From Bradyrhizobium liaoningense (GTDB lineage: Bacteria; Pseudomonadota; Alphaproteobacteria; Rhizobiales; Xanthobacteraceae), in contig NZ_JAFCJT010000001.1 of assembly GCF_018130785.1 (NCBI RefSeq), positions 248,001-312,000 on the forward strand: DNA of 64,000 nucleotides, written 5' to 3'. Within the stretch, counting starts at the first letter, position 1, and each line of letters starts with the position of its first letter. Position numbers and translations under genes: made by a program. This document shows positions 42,353-51,285 of the stretch, piece by piece. The notes beneath the pieces are model-generated. The model worked only from the letters and a program-made list of their open reading frames with translations, did no database searches and was not told where the DNA came from.

Positions 42353-43819
42353 ATGATCCAGATGAAGACAATTCCCGGCGACCGCGCCGGCCGCATGGGC
42401 GCGCGCCAGATCTATGAAGCCCTGAGGGATCAGATTTTGGCGCGGGTCTACGGGATCGACGGCCTGCTGCCGTCGTCGCGGGCGCTTGCCGGCGAGATGG
42501 GCGTGGCGCGCTCGACCGTGACCGTCGCTTATGAACAGCTCGCCGCCGAAGGCTTTATCGAGACGCGCCATGGCGCACGGCCGCGCGTTGCCCGCGCCGT
42601 CGTCGAGCGGGGGCGTGCGCGCGTTGCATCCCGACCGTCGGCGCGCAAGGCGCGGCTGTCGGCTTTCGGCGAGCGCTTGTTGAAGGACCCGCCGCGCTGG
42701 ACCGAGCCGCCGCGCGGGCTCATCGCGAACTTCCGCTACGGCGAGCTCGCGCCATCGGATTTCCCGGTGCTGGCATGGAAGAAGGCCATGACTGCTGCGA
42801 TGGCGCGCAAGCCCGACCGGCTGGCCTATGACGATCCCTGCGGTTCGCTTCGGCTGCGAACCGCGCTTCAGGGCTATCTCTGGCGATCGCGCAGCGTCCG
42901 CTGCGAGGTCGAGCAGATCGTCGTCGTGAACGGCTCGCAGCAGGGCCTCGACATCTGCGCGCGGCTGCTGCTCGATGCCGGCGATCGTTTCGTGATGGAG
43001 GATCCCGGCTACCAGATGGCACGGCATACGTTTGCAGCGACGGGCGCCGAGACGGTGCCGGTCCCTGTGGACGCCGACGGACTGGAGACAGCGCGGCTCG
43101 ACGGCGTCGAAGCCCGCCTCGCCTATGTGACCCCGTCGCATCAATATCCGCTCGGCGGCGTCATGCCGATCAGACGCCGGCATCAATTGCTCGCCTGGGC
43201 GCGGAAAGCCGATGCCTATGTGATCGAGGACGATTACGACAGCGAGTACCGCTACGACACCAAGCCGATCCCCCCGCTGCATGCACTCGAGGGAAGCAGC
43301 AACGTGATCTATCTCGGCACCGTCTCCAAGACGCTCTCCCCGACCTTGCGGATCGGCTACCTGGTGGTCCCCGCCGGGCTGCGATCCCTGTTCGCCGCCG
43401 CCAAGCAGATCATGGACCGGCACACGCCGCTGATCGAACAGGAGGCGCTTGCCGCGATGCTGGAGGGCGGCGCCTATGAGAGCCACATCAGGCGCGTACG
43501 CCGGCGCAACGCCGAGCGCCAGCAGGCGCTGCTCGATGCACTTCGCCGAAGGTTCGGCGATCGCGTCCGGATCGAGGGCACGGCCGCCGGCCTGCACGTC
43601 GTGGCGTGGTTTGACGATCTGCCGCAGAAGCGTGAGGACGCGCTGATCGACGCGGCCCGCGCAAGGGGCGTCGGTATCTATCCCGTGTCCGCGCTGTTCG
43701 CCGGCTCCCGCCGGATGCGGAAGAGCGTCGGCCTCGTCATGGGCTATTCGGCGCTGGAGGCCGCACAGATCGAACGTGGCTGCAAGCTTCTCGCGGAGGC
43801 CATCAGCAAACTGGACTGA
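42353..43819 (+). CDS. MocR-type (GntR + aminotransferase) transcriptional regulator
   Basis: A 488-residue PLP-dependent regulator. The N-terminal GntR winged helix (GARQIYEALRDQILARVYG, then GEMGVARSTVTVAYEQLAAE, about 15-68) is joined by a linker to a fold-type I aminotransferase domain. The PLP lysine is in GTVSKTLSP (Lys326 from this start), with EDDYDSEYRYD upstream as in PdxR/GabR. The start at 42353 has AGGA six nucleotides upstream; ATG 42347 is closer. It probably senses an amino-aldehyde or amino acid through PLP. The next gene is a PaiB-like protein 74 nt away, with an inverted repeat between them. Confidence 0.92.
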   Translation: MIQMKTIPGDRAGRMGARQIYEALRDQILARVYGIDGLLPSSRALAGEMGVARSTVTVAYEQLAAEGFIETRHGARPRVARAVVERGRARVASRPSARKARLSAFGERLLKDPPRWTEPPRGLIANFRYGELAPSDFPVLAWKKAMTAAMARKPDRLAYDDPCGSLRLRTALQGYLWRSRSVRCEVEQIVVVNGSQQGLDICARLLLDAGDRFVMEDPGYQMARHTFAATGAETVPVPVDADGLETARLDGVEARLAYVTPSHQYPLGGVMPIRRRHQLLAWARKADAYVIEDDYDSEYRYDTKPIPPLHALEGSSNVIYLGTVSKTLSPTLRIGYLVVPAGLRSLFAAAKQIMDRHTPLIEQEALAAMLEGGAYESHIRRVRRRNAERQQALLDALRRRFGDRVRIEGTAAGLHVVAWFDDLPQKREDALIDAARARGVGIYPVSALFAGSRRMRKSVGLVMGYSALEAAQIERGCKLLAEAISKLD

Positions 43820-43831
43820 TTAAATCTTCCT

Positions 43832-43860
43832 GATCTGGACGTTTTTAACAGACCAGATTC
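43832..43860. promoter_or_regulatory. Inverted repeat between MocR and PaiB genes
   Basis: ATCTGG at 43833-43838 and CCAGAT at 43853-43858 form a 6-bp inverted pair with a 14-nt A/T-rich spacer (extended arms GATCTGGAC / GACCAGATTC share 8 of 10). Candidate operator of the MocR-type regulator in front of the PaiB-like gene. Confidence 0.5.
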
Positions 43861-43893
43861 CGGCTATCTCCGAACCCGGAACGGAGACATGCC

Positions 43894-44523
43894 ATGTACA
43901 TCCCCCCGGCCTTTAAAGACGACGACATCGAGAGCATTCGGGCGACCATCCGCGGTGCGCGCCTCGCCAGCCTGGTGACGGCCACCGCCGAGGGCCCGGT
44001 CGCGACGCCTCTGCCGCTCTTCCTCGACGAGAGCGAAGGCCAGCACGGGGTGTTGTACGGACATGTCGCGAAGGCCAACCCGCAATGGACGCTGCCGCCC
44101 ATCGGAGACGCACTGGCGATCTTCAGCGGTCCCGACGCCTATGTGACGCCGTCCTGGTACGCGACCAAGCAAGAGACGGAAAAGGTGGTGCCGACCTGGA
44201 ATTACGTCGCCGTGCACGCTTACGGCCCGGTCGAATTCTTCCAGGAGCCGCAACGCCTGCTCGACGCGGTGACACGGCTGACCAACCGACACGAAGGCGC
44301 GCGCGCCAAGCCGTGGGCCGTCAGTGACGCGCCCGCCGATTTCATCGCCGCGCAGTTGCGCGGGATCGTCGGCGTGCGCATTCCCGTGGTGCGGTTCGAG
44401 GGCAAGCGCAAGATGAGCCAGAACCGCTCCGAAGCCGATCGCGTCGGCGTCGCAGCGGGTCTCGCGGCGAGCGAAAACCCAAGCGATCGCGAGGCTGCGG
44501 CCCTGATTCCGCTTCCGATCTAG
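43894..44523 (+). CDS. FMN-binding PaiB-like negative transcriptional regulator
   Basis: A 209-residue protein of the PaiB family with a split-barrel flavin-binding fold. Seen are [20 protein letters not shown] at the start, [10 protein letters not shown] (56-65), SPTWYATK-like [28 protein letters not shown] and the [16 protein letters not shown] motif near the C-terminus. Despite the historical name from Bacillus, many members are FMN-binding proteins of unknown activity. Its position just after a MocR regulator suggests the two act together, as in several proteobacteria. The stop overlaps the convergent nhaA stop by 4 nt. Confidence 0.93.
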   Translation: MYIPPAFKDDDIESIRATIRGARLASLVTATAEGPVATPLPLFLDESEGQHGVLYGHVAKANPQWTLPPIGDALAIFSGPDAYVTPSWYATKQETEKVVPTWNYVAVHAYGPVEFFQEPQRLLDAVTRLTNRHEGARAKPWAVSDAPADFIAAQLRGIVGVRIPVVRFEGKRKMSQNRSEADRVGVAAGLAASENPSDREAAALIPLPI

Positions 44524-45755
44524 TCTCCGATCTCCTTGCGCCGGCGCTGGGCGTATTCGGAGCCCCATCCGAGGCCAAGCGTCACGGAGATGAGCGAGCC
44601 AAGCAGCACGCCGAATTTCGCGGCGTCCAGCAGCTTGTCGTCGTTGAATGCCAGCATGGCGATGAAGATCGACATGGTGAAGCCGATGCCGGCCAGAAGC
44701 CCGATGAGGCAGATGCCGGCCCATGTCACGTCAGGTGCGAGCCGGCATCCACCCACGCGCACAGCAAGCCAGGTCGCACCGATCACCCCGATCGGCTTTC
44801 CCGCACAAAGGGCGAGCGCGACGCCGAGCGTCACGAACTGAGCGCCACCGGCGAGCTCCATGCTCGTGAAGCTCACTCCCGCGTTCGCCAGCGCGAAGAT
44901 TGGCATGATCCCGTAGGCGACCCAGGGATGCAGCGCCGTCTCCACGCGGATGACCGGCGGCACGATCTCCGGGCTGGCCGATCGCACCGGCGTGATCAGA
45001 CCAAGCACGACGCCTGCGAGCGTCGGATGAACCCCGGCCATGAGAAAGCCCGCCCAGACAATGAACGCCGGTACGATATAGGCATACGCGGAGCCAAGCC
45101 CGAGCCGCTGAAAGCCGAGCGCCAAGAGAACGCCGAGCACCGCAACGGCAAAGCCATTGAGATCGAGCCCGCTGGTGTAGAATAGCGCGATGATGAGCAC
45201 CGCGATGATGTCGTCGATGATCGCAAGCGCCAACAGAAAGACCCGGACGTTGCCGGGAATGGATTTTCCGAGAAGTGCCAGCACGCCGACGGCGAACGCG
45301 ATATCCGTTGCCGTTGGTATCGCCCAGCCATGCTCCCGCCCCGCAGCCGCGTTGAAGCTCAGATAGATCAGCGCGGGGACGGCGACACCGCCGAAAGCCG
45401 CCAGCACCGGCAGCATGGCCTGGTCGAACTTGCTGAGTGCGCCCTCATGGATCTCGCGGCGAATTTCCATGCCGACGACCAGGAAGAAGATCGTCATCAA
45501 CGCATCGTTGATCCAGAAGTGCAGCGATCTGGTGAAGACGAACTCGCCAAGCCGAAGCCGGACCGGCAGGTCCCAGAGGTCATGATACGTATGGGCAAAG
45601 GGCGAGTTGGCCCACAGCAATGCGGCAGCCGCGGCCGCGAGCAACACCACGCCGCTGACAGCCTCGACATGCAGGAAATGCTGGAGCGTCGTGAGTGCCC
45701 GTTCGACGAAAAACGGAGATTTCGACAGGTCCCTGCCGGGCAGCTGATCGTTCAT
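44520..45755 (-). CDS. nhaA: Na+/H+ antiporter NhaA
   Basis: A 411-residue antiporter exchanging internal Na+ or Li+ for protons. It has about 12 helices; the functional residues are visible as Asp151 in [10 protein letters not shown] and Asp181-Asp182 in [14 protein letters not shown]. The C-terminal [15 protein letters not shown] stretch is also typical. The start [10 protein letters not shown] at 45755 is taken; the longer 45827 form includes a Cys-rich segment not found in the family. It is convergent with the PaiB-like gene and divergent from the class II amidotransferase (193-nt gap). Confidence 0.95.
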   Translation of the reverse strand: MNDQLPGRDLSKSPFFVERALTTLQHFLHVEAVSGVVLLAAAAAALLWANSPFAHTYHDLWDLPVRLRLGEFVFTRSLHFWINDALMTIFFLVVGMEIRREIHEGALSKFDQAMLPVLAAFGGVAVPALIYLSFNAAAGREHGWAIPTATDIAFAVGVLALLGKSIPGNVRVFLLALAIIDDIIAVLIIALFYTSGLDLNGFAVAVLGVLLALGFQRLGLGSAYAYIVPAFIVWAGFLMAGVHPTLAGVVLGLITPVRSASPEIVPPVIRVETALHPWVAYGIMPIFALANAGVSFTSMELAGGAQFVTLGVALALCAGKPIGVIGATWLAVRVGGCRLAPDVTWAGICLIGLLAGIGFTMSIFIAMLAFNDDKLLDAAKFGVLLGSLISVTLGLGWGSEYAQRRRKEIGD

Positions 45756-45948
45756 GGGCGCACGCTTTCCGCGTGGCGGCCCGACCATCGCTTGACCTGT
45801 CGCTGCGCAAATGCAGCGAGCACCCAAGGCTGTTCTACACAGCGATGGCCGTAAGGCAACCCCTGCTCAGTGCAGGGCCCGCGCCTGGAACTCCGATGCG
45901 TTGAGGATCGTTGGTGAACCTCAGGACATATCCCCGACAGGAACCCGC

Positions 45949-46776
45949 ATGTGCCGCTGGATCGCATACCGGGGCGAGACAACCTCGTTCGAACCCTACG
46001 TCACCGAGCCCGAGCATTCGCTGATCGCGCAAAGCATCCGGTCGCTTCAATCCACGGCGGGCTCGAACGGCGACGGCTTCGGTCTCGGCTGGTATGGCGA
46101 GCATCCGGAGCCCGGCCTTTACCGCGAGACACGGCCGGCCTGGTCGGATGAAAATCTCCGTTACCTCTGCCGCCATCTGCGTTCACACCTGTTCTTCGCT
46201 CATGTGCGTGCCGCCACCGGCACGGCGGTGACGCGGCAGAATTGTCATCCCTTTGCCTGCGGCCATTGGATGTTCATGCACAACGGCTTCGTCGGCAGCT
46301 GGAATCGCCTGCGGCGAAAAGTCGAGGCGCTGATCCCCGATGCCTATTATCCCTCGCGCCTCGGCACGACCGATTCCGAAGCCGTGTTCCTCGCCATGAT
46401 GGGCGCGGGCCTTGACAGCGATCCGCTTGCCGCGACGCGAACCGTGCTGCAATCACTCGTCGGCCTCGTCAACGAAGGCCAGCTCCGCGAGCGGCTGCGC
46501 TTCACCAGCGCGATCGCAAACGGCGGGGATCTCTATGCATTTCGCGTCGCGGTCAACGATGCCGCCAACACACTCTACTATCGCGAGGCCGGTGGTCAGG
46601 TCATCGTCGTGTCCGAGCCGTTCGACAAGGAAACGGACTGGACGGAAGTGCCGCCGAATCACGCGCTGGTCGCGCGCGCGTCCGACAGTGTCAAAATTGT
46701 TCCATTCGACCTTGCAATTTCCGGTGAGTCCGAAGCGGAACCCACCCCCGTCAGACGGATTATTGCCCGCAGGTAA
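45949..46776 (+). CDS. Class II glutamine amidotransferase, EgtC/YafJ-like
   Basis: A 275-residue Ntn-type amidohydrolase. It begins Met-Cys (MCRWIAYRGE), so Cys2 becomes the N-terminal nucleophile after Met removal. Also seen are GSNGDGFGLGWY, SHLFFAHVRAATGTAV, NCHPFACGHWMFMHNGFVG (the usual His-x-Met and Asn-Gly motifs) and RLGTTDSEAVF. Family members include EgtC (gamma-glutamyl hydrolase in ergothioneine synthesis) and YafJ. It lies 19 nt upstream of a glutamate-cysteine-ligase-like gene on the same strand, making a likely gamma-glutamylation pair. Signature genes EgtB and EgtD are not present here. Confidence 0.9.
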   Translation: MCRWIAYRGETTSFEPYVTEPEHSLIAQSIRSLQSTAGSNGDGFGLGWYGEHPEPGLYRETRPAWSDENLRYLCRHLRSHLFFAHVRAATGTAVTRQNCHPFACGHWMFMHNGFVGSWNRLRRKVEALIPDAYYPSRLGTTDSEAVFLAMMGAGLDSDPLAATRTVLQSLVGLVNEGQLRERLRFTSAIANGGDLYAFRVAVNDAANTLYYREAGGQVIVVSEPFDKETDWTEVPPNHALVARASDSVKIVPFDLAISGESEAEPTPVRRIIARR

Positions 46777-46795
46777 TACCACTGCCGGGTGGCCA

Positions 46796-48022
46796 ATGAC
46801 CCTTGCTTCAGACGTTTTGAAACTTCTGCGGCTCGATTCCTCTGCTGACAAGCAGCACCTCGTCATTCGCTCTGCCGGCGGACGCGGCAAGGTGGCTGAC
46901 TATTCCTTCGGCATCGAGGAGGAATACTTCCTCGCCGATCGCCGCAGCCTCGAGGTCGCGATCGAAACACCCAACGCGCTGTTCGAGTCGGTGAACTGGT
47001 CCACCGGCGGCCAGGCGATGCGGGAGATGCTGCAATCCCAGCTCGAAGTTGCCACCAACGTTCACGTCGATGTCAATGACGCCCGGGAAGAGCTGCGGTT
47101 CCTCCGCCGCGAGGTCGCCAACGTCGCCGCGCAATACGGCTTCGTCATCATGGCCTGCGGCACGCATCCGACTGCGGTCTGGCGCATGTCGCAGCCGAGC
47201 CCGAAGCCGCGCTACGAGGAGATGATCGAGGATCTGCGCAGCATCGGCCACCGCAACATGATGTGCGGCATGCATGTGCACGTGCAGCTGCCCGATCCCG
47301 AGAAGCGGATGGCGGTGATGCGGGCGATGCTGCCCCATCTGCCGCTGTTCATCGCGCTGTCGGCCTCCTCCCCGTTCTGGAATTCCCACAAGACCGGCCT
47401 GAAGGGCTACCGGCTTGCCGCCTATTCCGAGCTGCCGCGCACCGGCCTGCCCGAATTGTTCGAAAACAGGCGCGAGTACGACGAATATGTCGGCGCGCTG
47501 CGACGCTCCGGCGTGATTCCCGACGAGAGCCACATCTGGTGGGCGATGCGGCCGTCCATGAAGCACCCGACCCTTGAGCTTCGCGCGCCCGACACCTGCA
47601 CCTTCGTCGACGATGCCGTTGCCATCGCCTCGCTCTATCGCTGCCTGACGCGCCATCTCTACCTGCGGCCCCATCTGTCCAAGGAAGTCACCGCGGTCGA
47701 ACGCGCGATTGCGGTCGAGAACAAATGGCGGGCCCAGCGCTACGGCACCGATTGCATCTTTGCCTCGAAGGACGGGCCGGTCACCATCTCGGAGCTGCTG
47801 ACCCGGATCATCGACGACGTCGCCGAGGACGCAGCCGCGCTGAACTGCGCCGCAGAGGTCGAGCATTGCCGGACCATCGTGGAGCGTGGCAGCTCGGCGG
47901 AATTCCAGCTTCGCACCTATCGCGAGAATGCCGAGGACATCGGGGCGGTCTCGCGCTGGATCGCAGCCTCGACGATCTCAGGCGCGAGCGCTCCGACCGG
48001 AAGCGTTCGTGCGCCTTCATAG
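46796..48022 (+). CDS. YbdK-type carboxylate-amine ligase (GCS2 family)
   Basis: A 408-residue ATP-dependent carboxylate-amine ligase. The core GIEEEYFLAD (39-48), GHRNMMCGMHVHVQL and MKHPTLELRAPDTCTFVDD (metal and substrate region) are typical of the GCS2/YbdK family, known to link glutamate to amines such as cysteine. The start is ATG 46796, 19 nt after the EgtC-like gene. The pair resembles EgtA/EgtC in actinobacteria, but YbdK alone is also found widely. Whether the product is gamma-glutamylcysteine or another amide is not known. Confidence 0.92.
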   Translation: MTLASDVLKLLRLDSSADKQHLVIRSAGGRGKVADYSFGIEEEYFLADRRSLEVAIETPNALFESVNWSTGGQAMREMLQSQLEVATNVHVDVNDAREELRFLRREVANVAAQYGFVIMACGTHPTAVWRMSQPSPKPRYEEMIEDLRSIGHRNMMCGMHVHVQLPDPEKRMAVMRAMLPHLPLFIALSASSPFWNSHKTGLKGYRLAAYSELPRTGLPELFENRREYDEYVGALRRSGVIPDESHIWWAMRPSMKHPTLELRAPDTCTFVDDAVAIASLYRCLTRHLYLRPHLSKEVTAVERAIAVENKWRAQRYGTDCIFASKDGPVTISELLTRIIDDVAEDAAALNCAAEVEHCRTIVERGSSAEFQLRTYRENAEDIGAVSRWIAASTISGASAPTGSVRAPS

Positions 48023-48084
48023 CGCCCGCGCAAGCTTGGCGGACGACAATGTCGCTCCTGAATTCGTTGATCGCAGAGGAAAGC

Positions 48085-48270
48085 ATGAATCGCGTTACGT
48101 CTTGCGCCGGCTGCGGCCACGGACTTGTCCCGATGCTTTCGGCCAAGGGCCGCGCGGAGCTCACCTGCCTCTGGTGCGAAGGCATCGACGCGCGAACGGT
48201 GGACATGGCGAAGTGGGCGGACAGCCCGATCGGCAAGCCCGAGCGGATCGCCCGTCAGTCGTTCGAATGA
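48085..48270 (+). CDS. 61-residue zinc-ribbon-like protein
   Basis: Starts MNRVTSCAGCGHGLVPMLSA at ATG 48085, which has GAGGA six nucleotides upstream; a longer start at 48049 exists. Two CxxC pairs (CAGC near 7-10, CLWC near 29-32) suggest a zinc-binding knuckle. The remainder is DARTVDMAKWADSPIGKPER, with no recognised domain. It follows the YbdK-like gene on the same strand (62 nt) and may be part of the same transcript. No function assigned. Confidence 0.65.
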   Translation: MNRVTSCAGCGHGLVPMLSAKGRAELTCLWCEGIDARTVDMAKWADSPIGKPERIARQSFE

Positions 48271-48616
48271 GCGGTTTCAAATGCCCAGCCGCCAACCTTT
48301 GCTGATCGGCGCGGCCTGCGCGGCTGCACGCCCGCGCAAGGGCTTGCCGACAAATTAGACAAACCGCGCCCCGTAGTCGGGGTTGCGGGCTCGGCGATGA
48401 GGCCCAGGCAAGCCAGCCTACCGCGCCGTCTAACCTCAGGTGCAATCTCGATTTTTCATCGCGCCGCGCGGAGCCGCCGAGCCCGCGCGTCGTGCTGCAT
48501 CTCGACTGGCCCAGAATTCGCAAGGCAGCGTCAGGCCTGATTCCCTGCTCCCACGAATTGGCGCAGCAGATGCGTGCGCCCGGAGACCGGATGAGCGGCA
48601 AAGATCGGAGAGTGCC
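48271..48616. other. 346-nt intergenic stretch without a recognised gene
   Basis: Between the Cys-rich mini-protein and the cupin-like gene. In-frame extension of the cupin-like gene back to 48440 has no protein-like features. Apart from weak GC-rich symmetries around 48365-48395 nothing is supported. Confidence 0.5.
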
Positions 48617-49756
48617 ATGAACGTGCATGCCGCGGGCGATCTCAAATTTACCGGCCTCACCCATCCGAACGGCGCGCCGCTACGCCTCAACGCTCAGGAT
48701 TTCGTGGCGATCGATCGCGACAGGAATGCCAAGTTCGAAGCGACGTACCGGCCGCAAGCCCTCTACAACCGCGCAAACGAGGGCTTCCACGCCAACAACG
48801 AAACCTTCCTCCTGCACGAAGTCGCGACCAACCTCCCGATCTACCGCCCAGACACCGGCCCCACCGATTTCCATCTTCATCTTCCGCCGGGCGGCTTTCA
48901 GCTCGTGCTGGTCACCTCGGGCGCCTTCACCTTCGACTATGACGGGCGCTTCTACAATGTCGGCCCCGGCGCGGTGATGTTGCAAAGCGCGATCGTCCAC
49001 CGCCAGCTGTTCTACACCTGGTCGGGACTGTCGACCGAAGAAAACCTGAAGACGCCGCAGACCGTGGTGCCCGACCCGATCTCGATGGGTTACTCCGGCA
49101 AATTCCTCGAAGCCTTCGTGACCGATCCGACGACCTTTCCGAACCCGACGATCGTCGGTCCGGACCAGATCAACGAGGCCGAAACGCCGCGCGTGGCCTG
49201 GAGCCACCCTCTGCATGACCGCCCGTCCAATGCAGGCTTCTGGCTTCAGGATCCCTTGGCGCTGGACGCGCTATTCAAGCCGCTCACCGACAGCCCCGTC
49301 AAATCGGCCGCGCCGGTTTACCTGCGCGATATCGGGATCGAAATTCCCAGCGGTCATCTCGTCACCGGCCACATCATCGCAACCGACCCGCGTGGCCAGT
49401 CGCTCCTGCCGAAGAGCACGTCGACCGCCGCAGACGCCACCTGTCTTGGCAAGGGCGAAGTCGCGATCTACCGCGTCATTCGCGGCACCGCTGAATTCAA
49501 GAACAACGCCGGTGAGGCGTTCGAGCTTGCGGCTGGCGACGTGGTGACAGCGGGCAAGAGCTCGATCAGCCTAGCAGGCCTCGGCGAGAACACCCAGGTC
49601 CTCAGGCTCGGCCTGCTGAAAGGCATGAACGACCTGCGCAGCTGGACGCCGACCCAGCGCGACGAGATCGACGGCCTCGCCGGTCAGATCATCACGCAAA
49701 AAGACGTCCGTCCCCTGCGCACTGAGGGCAAGCCGGTGGGGTATCTGTACGGGTAG
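48617..49756 (+). CDS. Cupin-like protein of unknown function
   Basis: A 379-residue protein starting MNVHAAGDLKFTGLTHPNG. Residues about 85-140 look like one cupin half (DFHLHLPPGGFQLVLVTSGA, with HLH, followed by VGPGAVMLQSAIVHRQLF), and residues about 290-345 like another (EVAIYRVIRGTAEFKNNAGE, then LAAGDVVTAGKSSISLAG). No second metal His cluster is obvious in the C-terminal half, so only the first site may bind metal. This is consistent with a bicupin, but the family is not named. It is convergent with gor (9-nt gap). Confidence 0.75.
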   Translation: MNVHAAGDLKFTGLTHPNGAPLRLNAQDFVAIDRDRNAKFEATYRPQALYNRANEGFHANNETFLLHEVATNLPIYRPDTGPTDFHLHLPPGGFQLVLVTSGAFTFDYDGRFYNVGPGAVMLQSAIVHRQLFYTWSGLSTEENLKTPQTVVPDPISMGYSGKFLEAFVTDPTTFPNPTIVGPDQINEAETPRVAWSHPLHDRPSNAGFWLQDPLALDALFKPLTDSPVKSAAPVYLRDIGIEIPSGHLVTGHIIATDPRGQSLLPKSTSTAADATCLGKGEVAIYRVIRGTAEFKNNAGEAFELAAGDVVTAGKSSISLAGLGENTQVLRLGLLKGMNDLRSWTPTQRDEIDGLAGQIITQKDVRPLRTEGKPVGYLYG

Positions 49757-49765
49757 GCGCGAACC

Positions 49766-51154
49766 CTATTCCGCCGCCTGACGGACGTGGCGCGCCGTCG
49801 GCGTGCGCATGGTGACGAGCTCTTCGGCCGCGGTCGGATGCAGCGCGATCGTCGCGTCGAAATCGGCCTTGGTCGCCTTCATCTTCACCGCGATCGCGAC
49901 CACCTGGGTGACCTCGGCGGCACAATCGCCGACGATGTGGCAGCCGAGCACGCGGTCGGTCGAGCCATCAACGACGAGCTTCATCAGCACGCGGGTGTCG
50001 CGGCCGGACATGGTCGCCTTGATCGGCCGGAACGTCGTCTTGTAGATGTCGACGTGGCTGAATTGCGCACGCGCCTCGGTCTCCGTCAGACCGACCGTGC
50101 CGACCTCCGGCTGCGAGAACACCGCGGTCGGAATGTAGGAATGATCGACCTGCACCTCGCGCTTGCCAAACACGGTGTCGGCAAACGCATGCCCCTCGCG
50201 GATCGCGACCGGCGTCAGATTGTGCCGGTGGGTGACGTCGCCGATCGCATAGATGCTGTCGACCGAGCTCTTCGAGAAATGGTCCACCGCGATGCCGCCA
50301 TTGTCAGGGTTGATGGCGACGCCGGCCTTCTCCAGGCCGAGATTGGCGACCGACGGATGGCGGCCGATCGCGAACATCACCTGGTCGGAGGCAAGGCTCG
50401 AGCCGTTCGACAGATGCGTGGTGAATTCCTCGCCGTGCCGATCGACCTTCGCCACCGTGCAGCCGGTGAGAATGGTGATGCCCTGCTTCTCCATCTCGCT
50501 GCGGACGTGGGCGCGAACGTCCTCGTCGAAACCGCGCAGGATGTTGTCGCCGCGGTAAACCACGGTGACGTCGGAGCCGTAGCCGGCGAAGATGCCGGCG
50601 AATTCCAACGCGATATAGCCGCCGCCCTGAATCACGATCCGCTTCGGCAGCTTCTTGAGGTGAAACGCCTCGTTGGAGGAGATCACGTGCTCGATGCCGG
50701 GAATCGAGGCGCCGTGGTTGGGCGCGCCGCCGGTGGCGATCAGGATGTATTTTGCGGTGATCTTCCGGTCGTTCTCGAGCAGGCGGACGGTGTGCTTGTC
50801 CTCGATCACCGCGCGGCTCTTGAAGACCTGCGCGCCCGACTTCTCGACATTCGTCGTGTAGGCCGCTTCCAGCCGCGCGATCTCCTTGTCCTTGTTGGCG
50901 ATCAGCGTCGGCCAGTCGAAGGTCGCGGGCGGAACGGTCCAGCCGAAACCGGCGGCATCTTCCAGCTCGTGGCGGACATGCGAGCCGATCACGAACAGCT
51001 TCTTCGGCACGCAGCCGCGGATCACGCAGGTGCCGCCCATGCGGTACTCTTCCGCGATCATCACGCGCGCACCGTGACCGGCCGCGATGCGGGCGGCACG
51101 CACGCCGCCCGAGCCGCCACCGATGACAAAGAGGTCGACGTCGAATTCAGCCAT
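49766..51154 (-). CDS. gor: Glutathione-disulfide reductase
   Basis: A 462-residue NADPH-dependent flavoenzyme keeping glutathione reduced. The N-terminal FAD motif is VIGGGSGGVRAARIAA (10-25) and the redox pair is Cys43-Cys48 in GGTCVIRGCVPKK. The C-terminal HPTAAEELV provides the catalytic His-Glu. Length and motif place it with bacterial and plant-type glutathione reductases. It is last in the order rpiA, DUF2059, gor on the minus strand, though a hairpin in the 131-nt gap before it suggests its own promoter. It is convergent with the cupin-like gene. Confidence 0.96.
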   Translation of the reverse strand: MAEFDVDLFVIGGGSGGVRAARIAAGHGARVMIAEEYRMGGTCVIRGCVPKKLFVIGSHVRHELEDAAGFGWTVPPATFDWPTLIANKDKEIARLEAAYTTNVEKSGAQVFKSRAVIEDKHTVRLLENDRKITAKYILIATGGAPNHGASIPGIEHVISSNEAFHLKKLPKRIVIQGGGYIALEFAGIFAGYGSDVTVVYRGDNILRGFDEDVRAHVRSEMEKQGITILTGCTVAKVDRHGEEFTTHLSNGSSLASDQVMFAIGRHPSVANLGLEKAGVAINPDNGGIAVDHFSKSSVDSIYAIGDVTHRHNLTPVAIREGHAFADTVFGKREVQVDHSYIPTAVFSQPEVGTVGLTETEARAQFSHVDIYKTTFRPIKATMSGRDTRVLMKLVVDGSTDRVLGCHIVGDCAAEVTQVVAIAVKMKATKADFDATIALHPTAAEELVTMRTPTARHVRQAAE

Positions 51155-51235
51155 TGTCCACTCCGACCTCTTCTTTCAGCGCGTGATCCGGAGACGTGTG
51201 CAGCGGTTCTCCGATAGGACCATGCGCAAATAACA

Positions 51236-51263
51236 CCCTAAAGCGCGATGACGCGCTTTAGGG
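51236..51263. terminator. Perfect 12-bp hairpin after the DUF2059 gene
   Basis: CCCTAAAGCGCG / CGCGCTTTAGGG with a 4-nt ATGA loop. It lies 22 nt beyond the DUF2059 stop and about 80 nt before gor. There is only a weak T-run afterwards on the minus strand, so it may be a partial intrinsic terminator or an mRNA 3' stabiliser. Similar AAAGCGC palindromes are common in Bradyrhizobium (recalled). Confidence 0.6.
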
Positions 51264-51285
51264 ATTTCTGATCAGATAGGGACTG

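Noticed and set aside
41702-43597. 631-codon minus-strand frame opposite redoxin and MocR genes
   Set aside because: Spans two genes with clear motifs; amino-acid composition is shadow-like.
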